From contig NZ_CP100757.1 in the NCBI RefSeq assembly GCF_024266705.1, positions 124,001-188,000 on the forward strand: a stretch of DNA of 64,000 nt. Direction: 5' to 3'. The position numbers were made by a program, and so were the translations under genes. The notes beneath the pieces are model-generated. The model was not told the origin of the DNA. It did no database searches and saw only the letters and a program-made list of their open reading frames with translations. The stretch is from Natrinema gelatinilyticum. GTDB taxonomy: Archaea > Halobacteriota > Halobacteria > Halobacteriales > Natrialbaceae. Below, one piece after another: positions 8,071 through 15,955 of the stretch. Numbering within the stretch: position 1 is the stretch's first letter; each line of letters opens with the position of its first letter.

Positions 8071-8372
8071 GGATATGTGTGTGTACCGACGATCGCAATA
8101 TACGTGAACGGGACACTCGCAGGCCTCGAGTCACATCTCATCGAGGTACTCGCGACCGCTTTTGGAGACGACAAGGTATAGATCCCGGCAACCCCGAACG
8201 CGACCCTGTTTTTCAAGCACAGCGAGATAGTGTGTCAAGGCGCGACCGTCGAGTGCGCAGACGTACTGAGTTTGCTTGCCTCTGACCCCATCCATGGTCA
8301 TAGTCTCGGCGGTCGCTTTCATGATTCACCTCTTCGTCACCATCACGACCGTGGACTCGAGCGACGACCTCG
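8071..8372. repeat. Direct repeat, copy 2 (partner 1882-2182)
   Basis: Same orientation and boundaries as copy 1. The left edge truncates the SPW-type gene and the right edge truncates a minus-strand ORF, so this copy clearly arrived in, or recombined into, pre-existing sequence. No inverted repeats or transposase were seen. Confidence 0.7.
8131..8322 (-). CDS. Small protein inside direct repeat, copy 2
   Basis: 63 residues, near-identical to the ORF at 1940-2131, with a few substitutions such as CKQ/GKQ and EDQD/EKQG and no frameshift between the copies. The C-terminus LYLVVSKSGREYLDEM resembles the wing of a winged-helix protein. Function unknown. Confidence 0.4.
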   Translation of the reverse strand: MKATAETMTMDGVRGKQTQYVCALDGRALTHYLAVLEKQGRVRGCRDLYLVVSKSGREYLDEM

Positions 8373-8533
8373 CCGACGTCGCCATTCGCTGGGTACTCGG
8401 GGTTTGCGTCCGCGACTGTCGGCTCACCGTCTTCGAGTTCGTACGCGTCGGCGCGCTCGGTATTGAGATTGATCACGACCATCGTCGTGTCGGGCCCGTC
8501 GCGGCGTATCCGGCCAATCTCCTGCTCATCCAC
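8373..8533 (-). pseudogene. N-terminal fragment of an unrecognised acidic protein
   Basis: The frame starts MDEQEIGRIRRDGPDTTMVV and continues NLNTERADAYELEDGEPTVADANPEYPAN before running into the direct repeat. Only about 50 native residues remain. The composition is typical of a haloarchaeal protein and the start looks genuine. The family is not recognised. Confidence 0.4.
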
Positions 8534-8710
8534 TTCAGCGTCAAGAAAGGGATGAATCCCGAGAAGATGGCCGTGGACATGGTGACGTAACTATCTATTT
8601 ACCAGGTCTGGCTATACAGCGCACTGCAATTTCTAATTGACAGGTCCGACCGCAACGAGCGCCTAAGCACACCATGTCTTTTTTGGTGGAGAGGCCACAA
8701 CTATTATTGT

Positions 8711-9172
8711 ATGGAACATACAATACCGGGCACTAGGATAGGTAGTCCTTGGATCGTTGGTCTGGTTGTGTTTGGGGGTGGCTTCCTCCTTGTATCCCCG
8801 AATATCGGCTGGTACCGGCTTCCCCTGGCATTCCTCATTGTAGGCGGGATGGCATGGGCCCTCATCGGCCACGAATCAGAAAATCGGACCGAGGGTTACA
8901 GATCGAGTTCGGATACTTCGGTTGATCGGGAAGCAGCCCTGGACACGCTCAAACAGCAGTATGCCGTCGGTGAAATCGATGACGCGGAGTTCGAACGTCG
9001 ATTAGAGACGTTACTGGAGAACGAGACGATAGCAGACGTCGAAAACCGAAGTGACGTTGATGCCGAACCCGCAAACGAGGCCCAACGGGTCGAGCAGGGA
9101 ACTATGAAACAGACTCCCCGTCACCGCCAAAAGTGCCATCGTCGCGGGAAACACCGTCACGGGCGACACTGA
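8711..9172 (+). CDS. SHOCT-domain membrane protein
   Basis: 153 residues. Two membrane segments span about residues 12-30 and 34-52. They are followed by an acidic linker and a SHOCT motif near residues 75-105 (AALDTLKQQYAVGEIDDAEFERRLETLL). The C-terminus is unusually basic and His-rich (RHRQKCHRRGKHRHGRH), which could bind metal. The start ATG at 8711 follows an AT-rich stretch with a TATA-like ACTATTATTG. It stands alone. Confidence 0.8.
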   Translation: MEHTIPGTRIGSPWIVGLVVFGGGFLLVSPNIGWYRLPLAFLIVGGMAWALIGHESENRTEGYRSSSDTSVDREAALDTLKQQYAVGEIDDAEFERRLETLLENETIADVENRSDVDAEPANEAQRVEQGTMKQTPRHRQKCHRRGKHRHGRH

Positions 9173-9225
9173 TTCGTTGGCTTTCAGCCGTGACAGCAGT
9201 TCTGTCTACCCTTTTCTCCGTGCGG

Positions 9226-10110
9226 TCACTGTGAGTTGCTCGGTCTGTAGTACTCCTTGAGCCACATCGCGATTCCGTCGAGGCCGGGGAACAGGGTGCG
9301 GTGATTAATGTTCGCCTGGTCCAGTTTATCGCGGAACTCCCGTTTGCGCTCGGCGGGAATAACAATCTTCCAAAAGAGTTCTGGATGGTCTTCGAGCCAC
9401 TCATCCATCGAGGTTCGGGGATTGGCCATACTGGAGAAGAGCGCGGCCTGATTGACGATGCGCTGATCGATCGACGGTGGCTGGAAGAAGACGATGTAGT
9501 CCTCACCTCGCTGTTTGGAGAACTCCTCGAGGACGTCTCTAACATCGAGCATCGGAAGCGTGCGTCGGTCGGCCAACTGTCTGTTGTTCTCTCTCGTCTG
9601 CTCGATAACCCGCGTCATGAGGTCGTAGAGCATTGTGGCGTTAAACATGTTCGTTCCCAACTCATCGAGGAGCTCTTCGAAGTAATCGGGCAGCCGTTCG
9701 TGTGCCGCTTCGTAATCGACCGCCCAGACGACTCCGTCGGTGTCAGGTGAACCGCCCGTCGCGAAGTACGCGGCGACCGCCGGCGAATAGGTCCAATCGA
9801 GGAGTCGCGTCGGAAGCCCATGGTGCTGTCCGAGCGCCATGAGGTGGAACGGCGACTCAGGCTGGTCGATTTCCTGGCGTGCATACTGCCGGAAGTTCCG
9901 GAGCAGGTGGACCTCGAGGTCCCACTTGTTCGAATCGCCAACGAACCGCTGGAGCGACGTCCGGAGGGTATGGTCAGTGTTGGTCATGCCGCGGAACACG
10001 TACGGCGACCGATGGCGTCCGAGGTCCTCGTTCCACGAGTCTCGGTACAGGAGCCGCTGGAGCGTCGCCCAGTCGTCGGCCATGAACTCGTTCTCCCCCG
10101 TTTCGGTCAT
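9226..10110 (-). CDS. FRG-domain protein
   Basis: 294 residues. The N-terminal half carries the FRG-domain signature: PYVFRGM near residue 40 and ALGQHHGLPTRLLDWT near residue 105, followed by SPAVAAYFA. FRG domains are thought to be nucleotide- or ligand-binding and turn up in mobile and defence-related neighbourhoods, but no reaction is established. The C-terminal half is alpha-helical and ends GIAMWLKEYYRPS. An alternative start is the Met at residue 10 (MADDWAT). No partner gene is adjacent. Confidence 0.8.
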   Translation of the reverse strand: MTETGENEFMADDWATLQRLLYRDSWNEDLGRHRSPYVFRGMTNTDHTLRTSLQRFVGDSNKWDLEVHLLRNFRQYARQEIDQPESPFHLMALGQHHGLPTRLLDWTYSPAVAAYFATGGSPDTDGVVWAVDYEAAHERLPDYFEELLDELGTNMFNATMLYDLMTRVIEQTRENNRQLADRRTLPMLDVRDVLEEFSKQRGEDYIVFFQPPSIDQRIVNQAALFSSMANPRTSMDEWLEDHPELFWKIVIPAERKREFRDKLDQANINHRTLFPGLDGIAMWLKEYYRPSNSQ

Positions 10111-10222
10111 AGGTTCTAGTCACCGGCTGGGTGTATGTATGGTAGCTTCAATCAAACTCCAATTGGAGGTGCACGGAACTCAGTCGTGTCTACATACCGG
10201 GCGTCAACGGCCCACAAGGATA

Positions 10223-10420
10223 TCAGCGTAAGGATTGAATCCACAGTCTGCAGATCTCCTCGGAAACGTTGTTTCTGACTGTGGCCTCGAGTACGTCTCC
10301 TTCTTTGACTCGAAGTTCAGTCCCGGGAAATTACCGTTGTACAGCCAATTTTGGGCAGATGTATTCGGACCTGGCTGGATTTGGACGGGCGCTACGGTGA
10401 CAGTCGTTGACATGTCTGCA
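10223..10420 (-). pseudogene. N-terminal fragment of a multicopper oxidase
   Basis: The minus strand reads QNWLYNGNFPG and, after a one-base deletion, TELRVKEGDVLEATVRNNVSEE. This corresponds to the entry into cupredoxin domain 1, as in the intact oxidase at 15956-17560 (WLYEEQFPGPELRVSEGE). The frame then stops at 10223 before the first copper ligands. A C-terminal fragment of the same family lies at 11984-12168. Confidence 0.65.
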
Positions 10421-10564
10421 GGGGCAGAGACGGTCGGACGTGGTGTGATAGGCTGCGATCCGTCGGTGGGCTTTAGCCCGTTACTCCCCGACACCCTGCA
10501 AGTGCACTCGCACCTCCTCCGCCTAGTAGCTGGAGGAACCGACGCCGAGATGTCGACGGTTAGT

Positions 10565-10951
10565 TCACAGGTTTTCGAGTACCCGCTCGAATCGGTCAGC
10601 AACTTCCTCGGAGATTGAGTCAAGTTCGGAGTTATCCGTGATGCCGACGAGCTGTTGCGGATCGACTGCACTTACCACAACTTCGCCATCGTTAGTTTCG
10701 TAGACGATTACGTTACACGGGAGGAGTGCGCCGAGTTCAATCTCTTCGTTCAGCCCCTCGTGTGCGAGCGCCGGATTGCACGCACCGAGGATGCGGTACT
10801 GTCGAAACTCTTCACCGAGTTTCTCCTCGAGCGTCGCCTGCACGTCGATGTCGCAAAGGATGCCGAATCCCTCGTCTTTGAGCGCGTCGGTCGTGGTCTC
10901 AACCACCTGATCGAACTCACCGGATACGGACGTTTGTATTGTATAGCTCAC
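10565..10951 (-). CDS. DUF302 protein
   Basis: 128 residues that cover one DUF302 domain end to end: EFDQVVETTTDALKDEGFGIL, then YRILGACNPALAHEGL, LLPCNVIVYET and VSAVDPQQLVG. This small alpha/beta fold is common beside thiol, sulfide and metal-stress genes. The CNP and PCN cysteines are conserved in such proteins. The start is GTG at 10951. A TATA-like TTAAG about 27 bp upstream suggests a leaderless transcript. Substrate unknown. Confidence 0.88.
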   Translation of the reverse strand: MSYTIQTSVSGEFDQVVETTTDALKDEGFGILCDIDVQATLEEKLGEEFRQYRILGACNPALAHEGLNEEIELGALLPCNVIVYETNDGEVVVSAVDPQQLVGITDNSELDSISEEVADRFERVLENL

Positions 10952-11049
10952 ACAACATAATACACTGCTGGAGGACTTAATTGTGGGGATCCAGGATAGC
11001 CGTTACAGAATAACATATCTCATCTGTGTTAAAAGATGGATCGGTGAGG

Positions 11050-11400
11050 TCATCCGGCACGTTCCAGCTGTTCACGCCGCCGTTCGAATTCCTCGTCAGA
11101 GAGTTCTCCGCGTGCATAGCGTTCTCGAAGGACCGACAGCGGCCGTTCGTCGGTTTTTCCTCCTCGACGCCTCGCGAGCGCGAAGATTAGATAGAGCGGG
11201 ATCGCGAGCAGTAGCCCCATCCAGAGGAGCCCCCAGAGACCCATTACGCCGCCGAAGAGCCCCCAGCCGCCGCCCATCATGCCGCCGGAACTCCTGCCAC
11301 CGTGGGCAGCAGCCGTGCCAGTCGTCGCGACCAGCAGCGGGACAGCGAGTATCGCGAGTTGACGAACAGTGCGTCCGATATGAGCGGTGAGTTGTGTCAT
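11050..11400 (-). CDS. Secreted-type SHOCT membrane protein, Gly/Met-rich
   Basis: 116 residues. An N-terminal signal-like segment (LAILAVPLLVATTGTAAAHG) is followed by GGRSSGGMMGGGW and a second membrane helix. A C-terminal SHOCT motif follows (SVLRERYARGELSDEEFERRREQLE). The layout parallels the protein at 5767-6135. It lies beside a Met/His-rich secreted protein and may share a transcript with it, since the spacing is 57 bp in the same direction. Confidence 0.82.
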   Translation of the reverse strand: MTQLTAHIGRTVRQLAILAVPLLVATTGTAAAHGGRSSGGMMGGGWGLFGGVMGLWGLLWMGLLLAIPLYLIFALARRRGGKTDERPLSVLRERYARGELSDEEFERRREQLERAG

Positions 11401-11457
11401 TGTCGTGGTTTGGTGAGTGGGGTGTTTGATTGAAGCGATCGAAACGGTTAGGGGCCG

Positions 11458-11754
11458 TCAGCAGTGGCCCTGCCCGCCAATTCCGCCGTTGTAGTTGTCG
11501 TGGGTCATGTCCTGAGCCATCTCGCCGACGGTCACACCCGTGTGGTCCTCCATCCAGTCGACGCCATCAGGGCCCATGTGCTCGGTCATGTGCGTCCCCA
11601 TCCAGTCCGCCCAATCGTCGGCGGTCCCGTCGAACGGAGGCACATCGTCAGCGGCCGTTTCGGTGCCGTGTGCGCTAACCACGGGGGCGGCGACCGCGAA
11701 TCCGACGATTGCGAGCGCCACGAGCAGCCAGCGGCCGAGTTTGAAGTTGGTCAT
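11458..11754 (-). CDS. Small secreted Met/His-rich protein
   Basis: 98 residues. A signal peptide (RWLLVALAIVGFAVAAPVVSAHG) precedes an acidic mature part with repeated Met and His pairs (WMGTHMTEHMGPDGVDWMEDHTG and a GHC end). Such Met/His patterns bind copper in periplasmic proteins, which suits the copper-oxidase setting. No catalytic motif is seen. Family not named; copper binding is inferred. Confidence 0.6.
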   Translation of the reverse strand: MTNFKLGRWLLVALAIVGFAVAAPVVSAHGTETAADDVPPFDGTADDWADWMGTHMTEHMGPDGVDWMEDHTGVTVGEMAQDMTHDNYNGGIGGQGHC

Positions 11755-11983
11755 TGTTCTTCTCCTCGGTTACTCGTATGACGGCCCGGAAGTTATCACG
11801 ATGGGTGTGAACTCGCCCAGGAGAACGTCCGAGAACGTTTATAGAGCGATCTAATCGTTTTTCAGAGAAAGGACCGTTCATTTGGCTTGAATTCGGCAGG
11901 TTGGCGCTCAACCCTTTCTCTCCCGTGACAGGACTAAGACCACACGACGGTGTGAATAGTCCCGAACCGGGGTTTCAACCCGG

Positions 11984-12168
11984 TCACTCGACGTATTTCA
12001 CGACGCGTGCCATCCCTACGTCGAGATGGTACAGGGTATGACAGTGGAACAACCATCGGCCGGGATTACCCGCGTGGAAATTTAATGGTACCTGCCCTCT
12101 ATGTCCAGGGACCATGATGGTGTCTTTGATAGCGTTCGCAACCTGGAAGAGGTGGCCGTGGAGGTGCC
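11984..12168 (-). pseudogene. C-terminal fragment of a multicopper oxidase
   Basis: The minus strand encodes HLHGHLFQVANAIKDT and WLFHCHTLYHLDVGMARVV, ending in TGA at 11984. These are the last copper-binding motifs (HxHGHxF and HCHxxxHxxxGM) of a laccase-type oxidase. Upstream, the sequence changes without a gap into a nucleotidase-like remnant in another frame, so two dead genes are fused here. Confidence 0.8.
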
Positions 12169-13527
12169 TCGCCGTTCGAAGAGTTCTGGACTCGACCGTC
12201 TTCCTGGTCGTAGGACGGGGTGAAGTTGTCCTCGAGGAACTCCTCCATGTGGCTCGTGAGTTGCTGGCTGTACGCGACGCCCATCGCCCGCGGCGTCGCC
12301 ATCGGGAAGAACGTGTACAGCTGGCCGAGCGTGATCTCGCCAGGCGGGATGGCGGTCACGTACCATAATCCGTGCGAGACGGCGAGGTCGGTGTCGAAGT
12401 GCGTCCGGAATGCGTCGTTGAACAGCGTGTTCCACGCACTCTCGAAGAACGACTGCGGGTAGAGCGGCGTTTTCGTCTCCCCGACGATCGTATCGAGGGG
12501 TCAGTCGAGCGTTCCGGCTCCCCGCTCGAACCAGGGGTAGTCAGCAAAGAACGGCTCGCGAACGGCCTCGACCGACTTCTGTGCATCGGCGTCCGGTTCC
12601 GACGTGTGCTCGCCGTCCTCGGTGAGACAGTAGAGGTGGTGTCGGAACTGCACGTCACCGTCGAGCACGCGGAGGTCGACACGGCCGAGTGCCTCGCCCA
12701 TCCCCGACTCGACGACCACCGTCTCGGTCTCCTCGAGACGATAGAGTCGTATGTGTATTCGGGGTGTGCGCGCTGAACATCACGTCGACGCTCGGGCAGT
12801 CCTTGGCGGCCTGTTCCATCCACGGGAGGCCGATCTCGGTAACGGCGACCACGACATCCGCGCCGTCTTCATGGGCGGCACGCGCTGACTCTTCGAGTAA
12901 CGCGGGGCGTTTGCCGAAGCGGTATTTCCCCTCGTAGAACGCGGGTGCCATTCGGTCGACGTAGACGTTCGTCATCCCGACGACGCCCACGGAGAGACCG
13001 CCGACCTCGAGGCGTTCGTAGGCGTTGTACAGTCGGTCGTCGGTCTCCCAGTCGTAGAGGTTGTTCGCGAGGACATGGGCGTCGAGTTCGTCCATCAGTT
13101 CCACGAAATTGCCGTCCTCGTCAGCCTCATTCGAGTAATCCCAATTCCCTGGGACGTAGACGTCGGGGTCGATGTACTCGTTGATGGGATCGAGCATCGC
13201 CCGACTGTCGGTGTAGGTCGTCACGGCGGAGCCATGGAACGTGTCGTCGCTCACCAGAGTACAGATGTCGTGGTCCGTTCGGAGTTCGTCGAGTTTGGCT
13301 GCGAGGAGCGGAATACCGCCCCCGTGCTTGATGACACAGTCGTCGTCTCTGAACTCGAAGTTCGGTTTCGACGTCGGGTTCTCGTAGTATACCTGGTAGC
13401 GTGGCGTGAGCTGCCCATGGAGGTCGCTTACGTGCGCGAAGATGATGTCTGGGTCGCCCGCGCCGTCACTGGTCAGATTGCCGCTGAGAGATTGCCACTC
13501 GCTGACGGGTGTCTCGTTCCCGTTCAT
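12169..13527 (-). pseudogene. SoxB-like metallophosphatase/5'-nucleotidase family gene, inactivated
   Basis: The N-terminal 240 residues are intact: IFAHVSDLHGQL (metal-binding DxH), VPGNWDY, and DVVVAVTEIGLPWMEQAA and MFSAHTP (His motif). Near 12770 the frame shifts to EYTYDSIVS and ESGMGEALGRVDL. A TGA at about 12501 replaces a Trp codon, and the remaining TKTPLYPQSFFESAWNTLF and SHGLWYVTAIPPGEITLGQL reach the fusion with the oxidase fragment. The family includes the SoxB thiosulfate-oxidation enzyme and periplasmic nucleotidases. The neighbouring TauE-type exporter favours a sulfur role for the former gene. Confidence 0.75.
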
Positions 13528-13813
13528 CGTGGCGCGACTGCAGATACGACCTCTGGCTGTTCATGAATTGTGATTGAAATTCGAAATGCCGTGCAAGACT
13601 AGTTACGAGTCCCAGATCTGCCATATGTCTGATTAGACTGTGAGAATTGTCGAGTATAGCTTTCAAAACAAATTCATCGCGCGTTCTAGCGGTGGGTGCG
13701 AAATGTGAGGGGGAATTGGCCTTACGCTTCTTAGGGAGAATTCGCCTAAGTCAGGAAGCCATAGTCTTGGTTGGACAGATGCGAACACTGACTCGCTCGT
13801 GGAGGCGGTACCG

Positions 13814-14599
13814 ATGACGAGTAACTGGGTAACGACGGGGCTGTCCGGGGTCGTCATCCTCGTCGCGTCCGTCGTTCACGGGATTGCCGGGTTCGGCTTC
13901 GCGCAGGTGTCGATGGGTCTGATGCCGCTGTTCCGGTCGCCTTCGAGCGCCTCGATCATCTTCACGGCGACGGCGGTCGTGAGTAACGCCCGCGTCTGGT
14001 GGAGCGTCCGCGACGCGTTCGACTGGGAGAAGTGGATCGTCCCTGTCGGCGGCCTCGTCGTCGGGATGCCGCTTGGCATCTACGTGTTCAGCCAGTTCAA
14101 CAAAGCACAGATGCGCGTCGCCATCGGCGCAGTTCTCGTGCTAGCGGTCATCATCGTCGGCGCGACCCAGCAACTCGATACCGTCACGGACTGGATCGAG
14201 GACAAGGACTACAGACCAGGGAAGATAGTTGGCGCGACGGCTGGTCTCCTCGCGGGGATTTTCGGCGGTGCCGTCGCCGTCCCCGGTCCGCCGATGATCG
14301 TCTACGGAGCGTTCATGTCTGCAAGCGGGTTCTGGAGCGACGAAGAGATGAAGGCTACGTTTACCGCGTTCTTCGGGACGCTCATGCTGTATCGTCTCGG
14401 GAGCCTCACGTACACAGGAGCAGTCACGACGCCGCTAATAATTGAGGCCGCCATCGCGATCCCGATGGTGTTCCTCGGTGCGTGGGTCGGCGTCTACATC
14501 TTCGATAACATCCCCGAGCGGATCTTCCAGTGGGTCGTGCTGGCGCTGCTGACCGTGAACGCGTTCATTCTCCTGTTCACGGCGATTCCGGAGCTCTAA
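13814..14599 (+). CDS. TauE/SafE-family membrane permease
   Basis: About 261 residues with eight hydrophobic segments in two repeated halves. Each half begins with a family motif: HGIAGFGFAQVSMGL near residue 22 and GLLAGIFGGAVAVPGPP near residue 148. These proteins export sulfite, sulfoacetate or related anions. I chose ATG 13814 because GGAGG sits 8 bp upstream; a GTG at 13799 is the alternative. It is divergent from the SoxB-like remnant, consistent with a former sulfur-compound locus. Confidence 0.88.
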   Translation: MTSNWVTTGLSGVVILVASVVHGIAGFGFAQVSMGLMPLFRSPSSASIIFTATAVVSNARVWWSVRDAFDWEKWIVPVGGLVVGMPLGIYVFSQFNKAQMRVAIGAVLVLAVIIVGATQQLDTVTDWIEDKDYRPGKIVGATAGLLAGIFGGAVAVPGPPMIVYGAFMSASGFWSDEEMKATFTAFFGTLMLYRLGSLTYTGAVTTPLIIEAAIAIPMVFLGAWVGVYIFDNIPERIFQWVVLALLTVNAFILLFTAIPEL

Positions 14600-14754
14600 C
14601 CACATCCAGCTGTCACCAGTTCGGGGAGGGGGTTCCGGTGCCTCGCCCTCATCGTCGATGGCTCTTTGCTGGTGTTGATGGCGATAACTATCTCGCAGTT
14701 CGGGGCTTTTCCGGAGCGTTCTCGGTCAACTGCTCGACAAACGCTTCGCGGTCG

Positions 14755-14942
14755 AGCCTGAGAAGGTTGAGGACCTCACGCAGGTCGTGCTCTCCTTCGA
14801 GCTGCCGTTCGTCTTCATTCTGCTTCTCTATTTCACTCGTGAGGAGGGTCTCATGGGGTCGTTCGTCAACTGCACGAGCGTCTTCGCGGTCATCATTGTC
14901 GGTGCGACCCAGCAGCTCGAGATCTGCGGTAACAATTGCTAG
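14755..14942 (+). pseudogene. Chimeric scrap of an NRAMP-like transporter and a TauE-like gene
   Basis: The plus frame reads LTQVVLSFELPFVFILLLYFT and EEGLMGSFVN, which looks like a late membrane segment of an NRAMP metal transporter. It is joined to VFAVIIVGATQQLE, which matches VLAVIIVGATQQLD of the upstream TauE gene in protein and nearly in DNA. The scrap thus combines two sources. It ends at the stop of the next gene. Confidence 0.45.
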
Positions 14943-15541
14943 TGTGCCTGATTCTGCTGCAAGTCGTCGCTCGGATAGATGCGATACGTCCGTCCTTGAC
15001 GCTCGCGGTACAGTAAACCGCGCTTCTCGAGGGCGCTAACTGTTTGGCTCACCTTGCTCTTCGAAAAGTCCGAGCGATCCCGAAGTTCGATCTGTGTGAT
15101 TCCAGGCGAGGAGAGGACTGGTTCGAGAATCCGGCGTTCATCGTCCGGCAAGAGATCAAGGACACGGGCTCGAGGCTGTTCTTCCGGATCCAGCGCGCCA
15201 TCCGATTGAACGTCACCTTCCGGCGAGCCGTTGACCTCCATGTTGGCCGCGCTTGGTGACTCGTTCAGTGGTTGGTCACTTACATCAGCTACTGAGAGAT
15301 CGTCACGGACGGCAAAATATAGTCCACCGACGATAGCGGTGACGAGCAGTGTCCCGAGGACGTACCAGAGCGGATTCGTCCCGTGGACAGCTCCCATCGA
15401 TGTCCCCATCATCGATCCCATCTGGTCGAAGGCCCGCTGCTGCTGGTACGCTTGCCAGCTGAGCGCTCCACCGATGATAACGATGGCAGCGACGAGGAAC
15501 CCGACTACTGCATCGACTTGCCGTCGATTCATCCATTCCAC
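14939..15541 (-). CDS. Membrane-anchored winged-helix regulator
   Basis: 200 residues. Two membrane helices (about 12-32 and 58-78) flank a Met-rich loop (FDQMGSMMGTSMGAVHG). An acidic linker leads to a C-terminal winged helix (ILEPVLSSPGITQIELRDRS, KSKVSQTVSALEKRGLLYRERQGRTYRIYP). This architecture is common in haloarchaea and would couple an external or membrane signal to transcription. The Met-rich external loop and the copper context suggest metal sensing, by inference. Met 4 is an alternative start. Confidence 0.82.
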   Translation of the reverse strand: MEWMNRRQVDAVVGFLVAAIVIIGGALSWQAYQQQRAFDQMGSMMGTSMGAVHGTNPLWYVLGTLLVTAIVGGLYFAVRDDLSVADVSDQPLNESPSAANMEVNGSPEGDVQSDGALDPEEQPRARVLDLLPDDERRILEPVLSSPGITQIELRDRSDFSKSKVSQTVSALEKRGLLYRERQGRTYRIYPSDDLQQNQAH

Positions 15542-15552
15542 CTCGATTTACA

Positions 15553-15757
15553 AGCGGTACGAGGCGAATGCCGCGGGGCTTGACCCCGAGGCACTTCACC
15601 GGAGTACTTGTTCATACCTGAGAGTAAGCAAGACATCACTGTACCAGTTGTGATTGGTCGATGCAAAAATCGAGGTCGCCTGGTACGATACCCGGTATCG
15701 CGATACAGAGTTCGACAGAATTCGAGGTCAACCGCCTCGGGGTCACGCCCCGAGGCT
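15553..15757. repeat. IS200/IS605-type hairpin remnant, element A
   Basis: A hairpin CGGGGCTTGACCCCG at about 15577 follows GAGGCGAATGCC. A second one, CCTCGGGGTCACGCCCCGAGG, lies near 15734-15754. The second is almost identical to the right hairpin of the element at 60955-61310. Nothing between them codes for a transposase. The pair fits a non-autonomous palindrome-associated element or a deleted IS. Confidence 0.45.
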
Positions 15758-15955
15758 TGTCAGTGAATTCCCGTTCTCCCCGAGTAACTCGGTAGGCGTG
15801 TACTCGCCGTTCACGTTCAGCGTCCCCGACTTGAGGGCCAGGTGACTGGTAGCTCATCCACCGCGAGACGTCTGCCTGCGATAGATAGTCCTCGACAGAC
15901 GGTCTACGACGTGATCGTGGTCCGGTAACTGTACTCCTGATCGTGGCGGTGCCGG

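Noticed and set aside
12356..12823. Minus-strand 155-codon ORF within the nucleotidase remnant
   Set aside because: Wrong frame; the nucleotidase motifs are in the other minus-strand frames.
14700..14820. Minus-strand frame reading EHDLREVLNLLRLDREAFVE and then QLTENAPEKPR
   Set aside because: It resembles the C-terminus of an MBL-fold or persulfide-dioxygenase protein, but it is short and overlaps the NRAMP-like reading on the other strand. Too weak to call.
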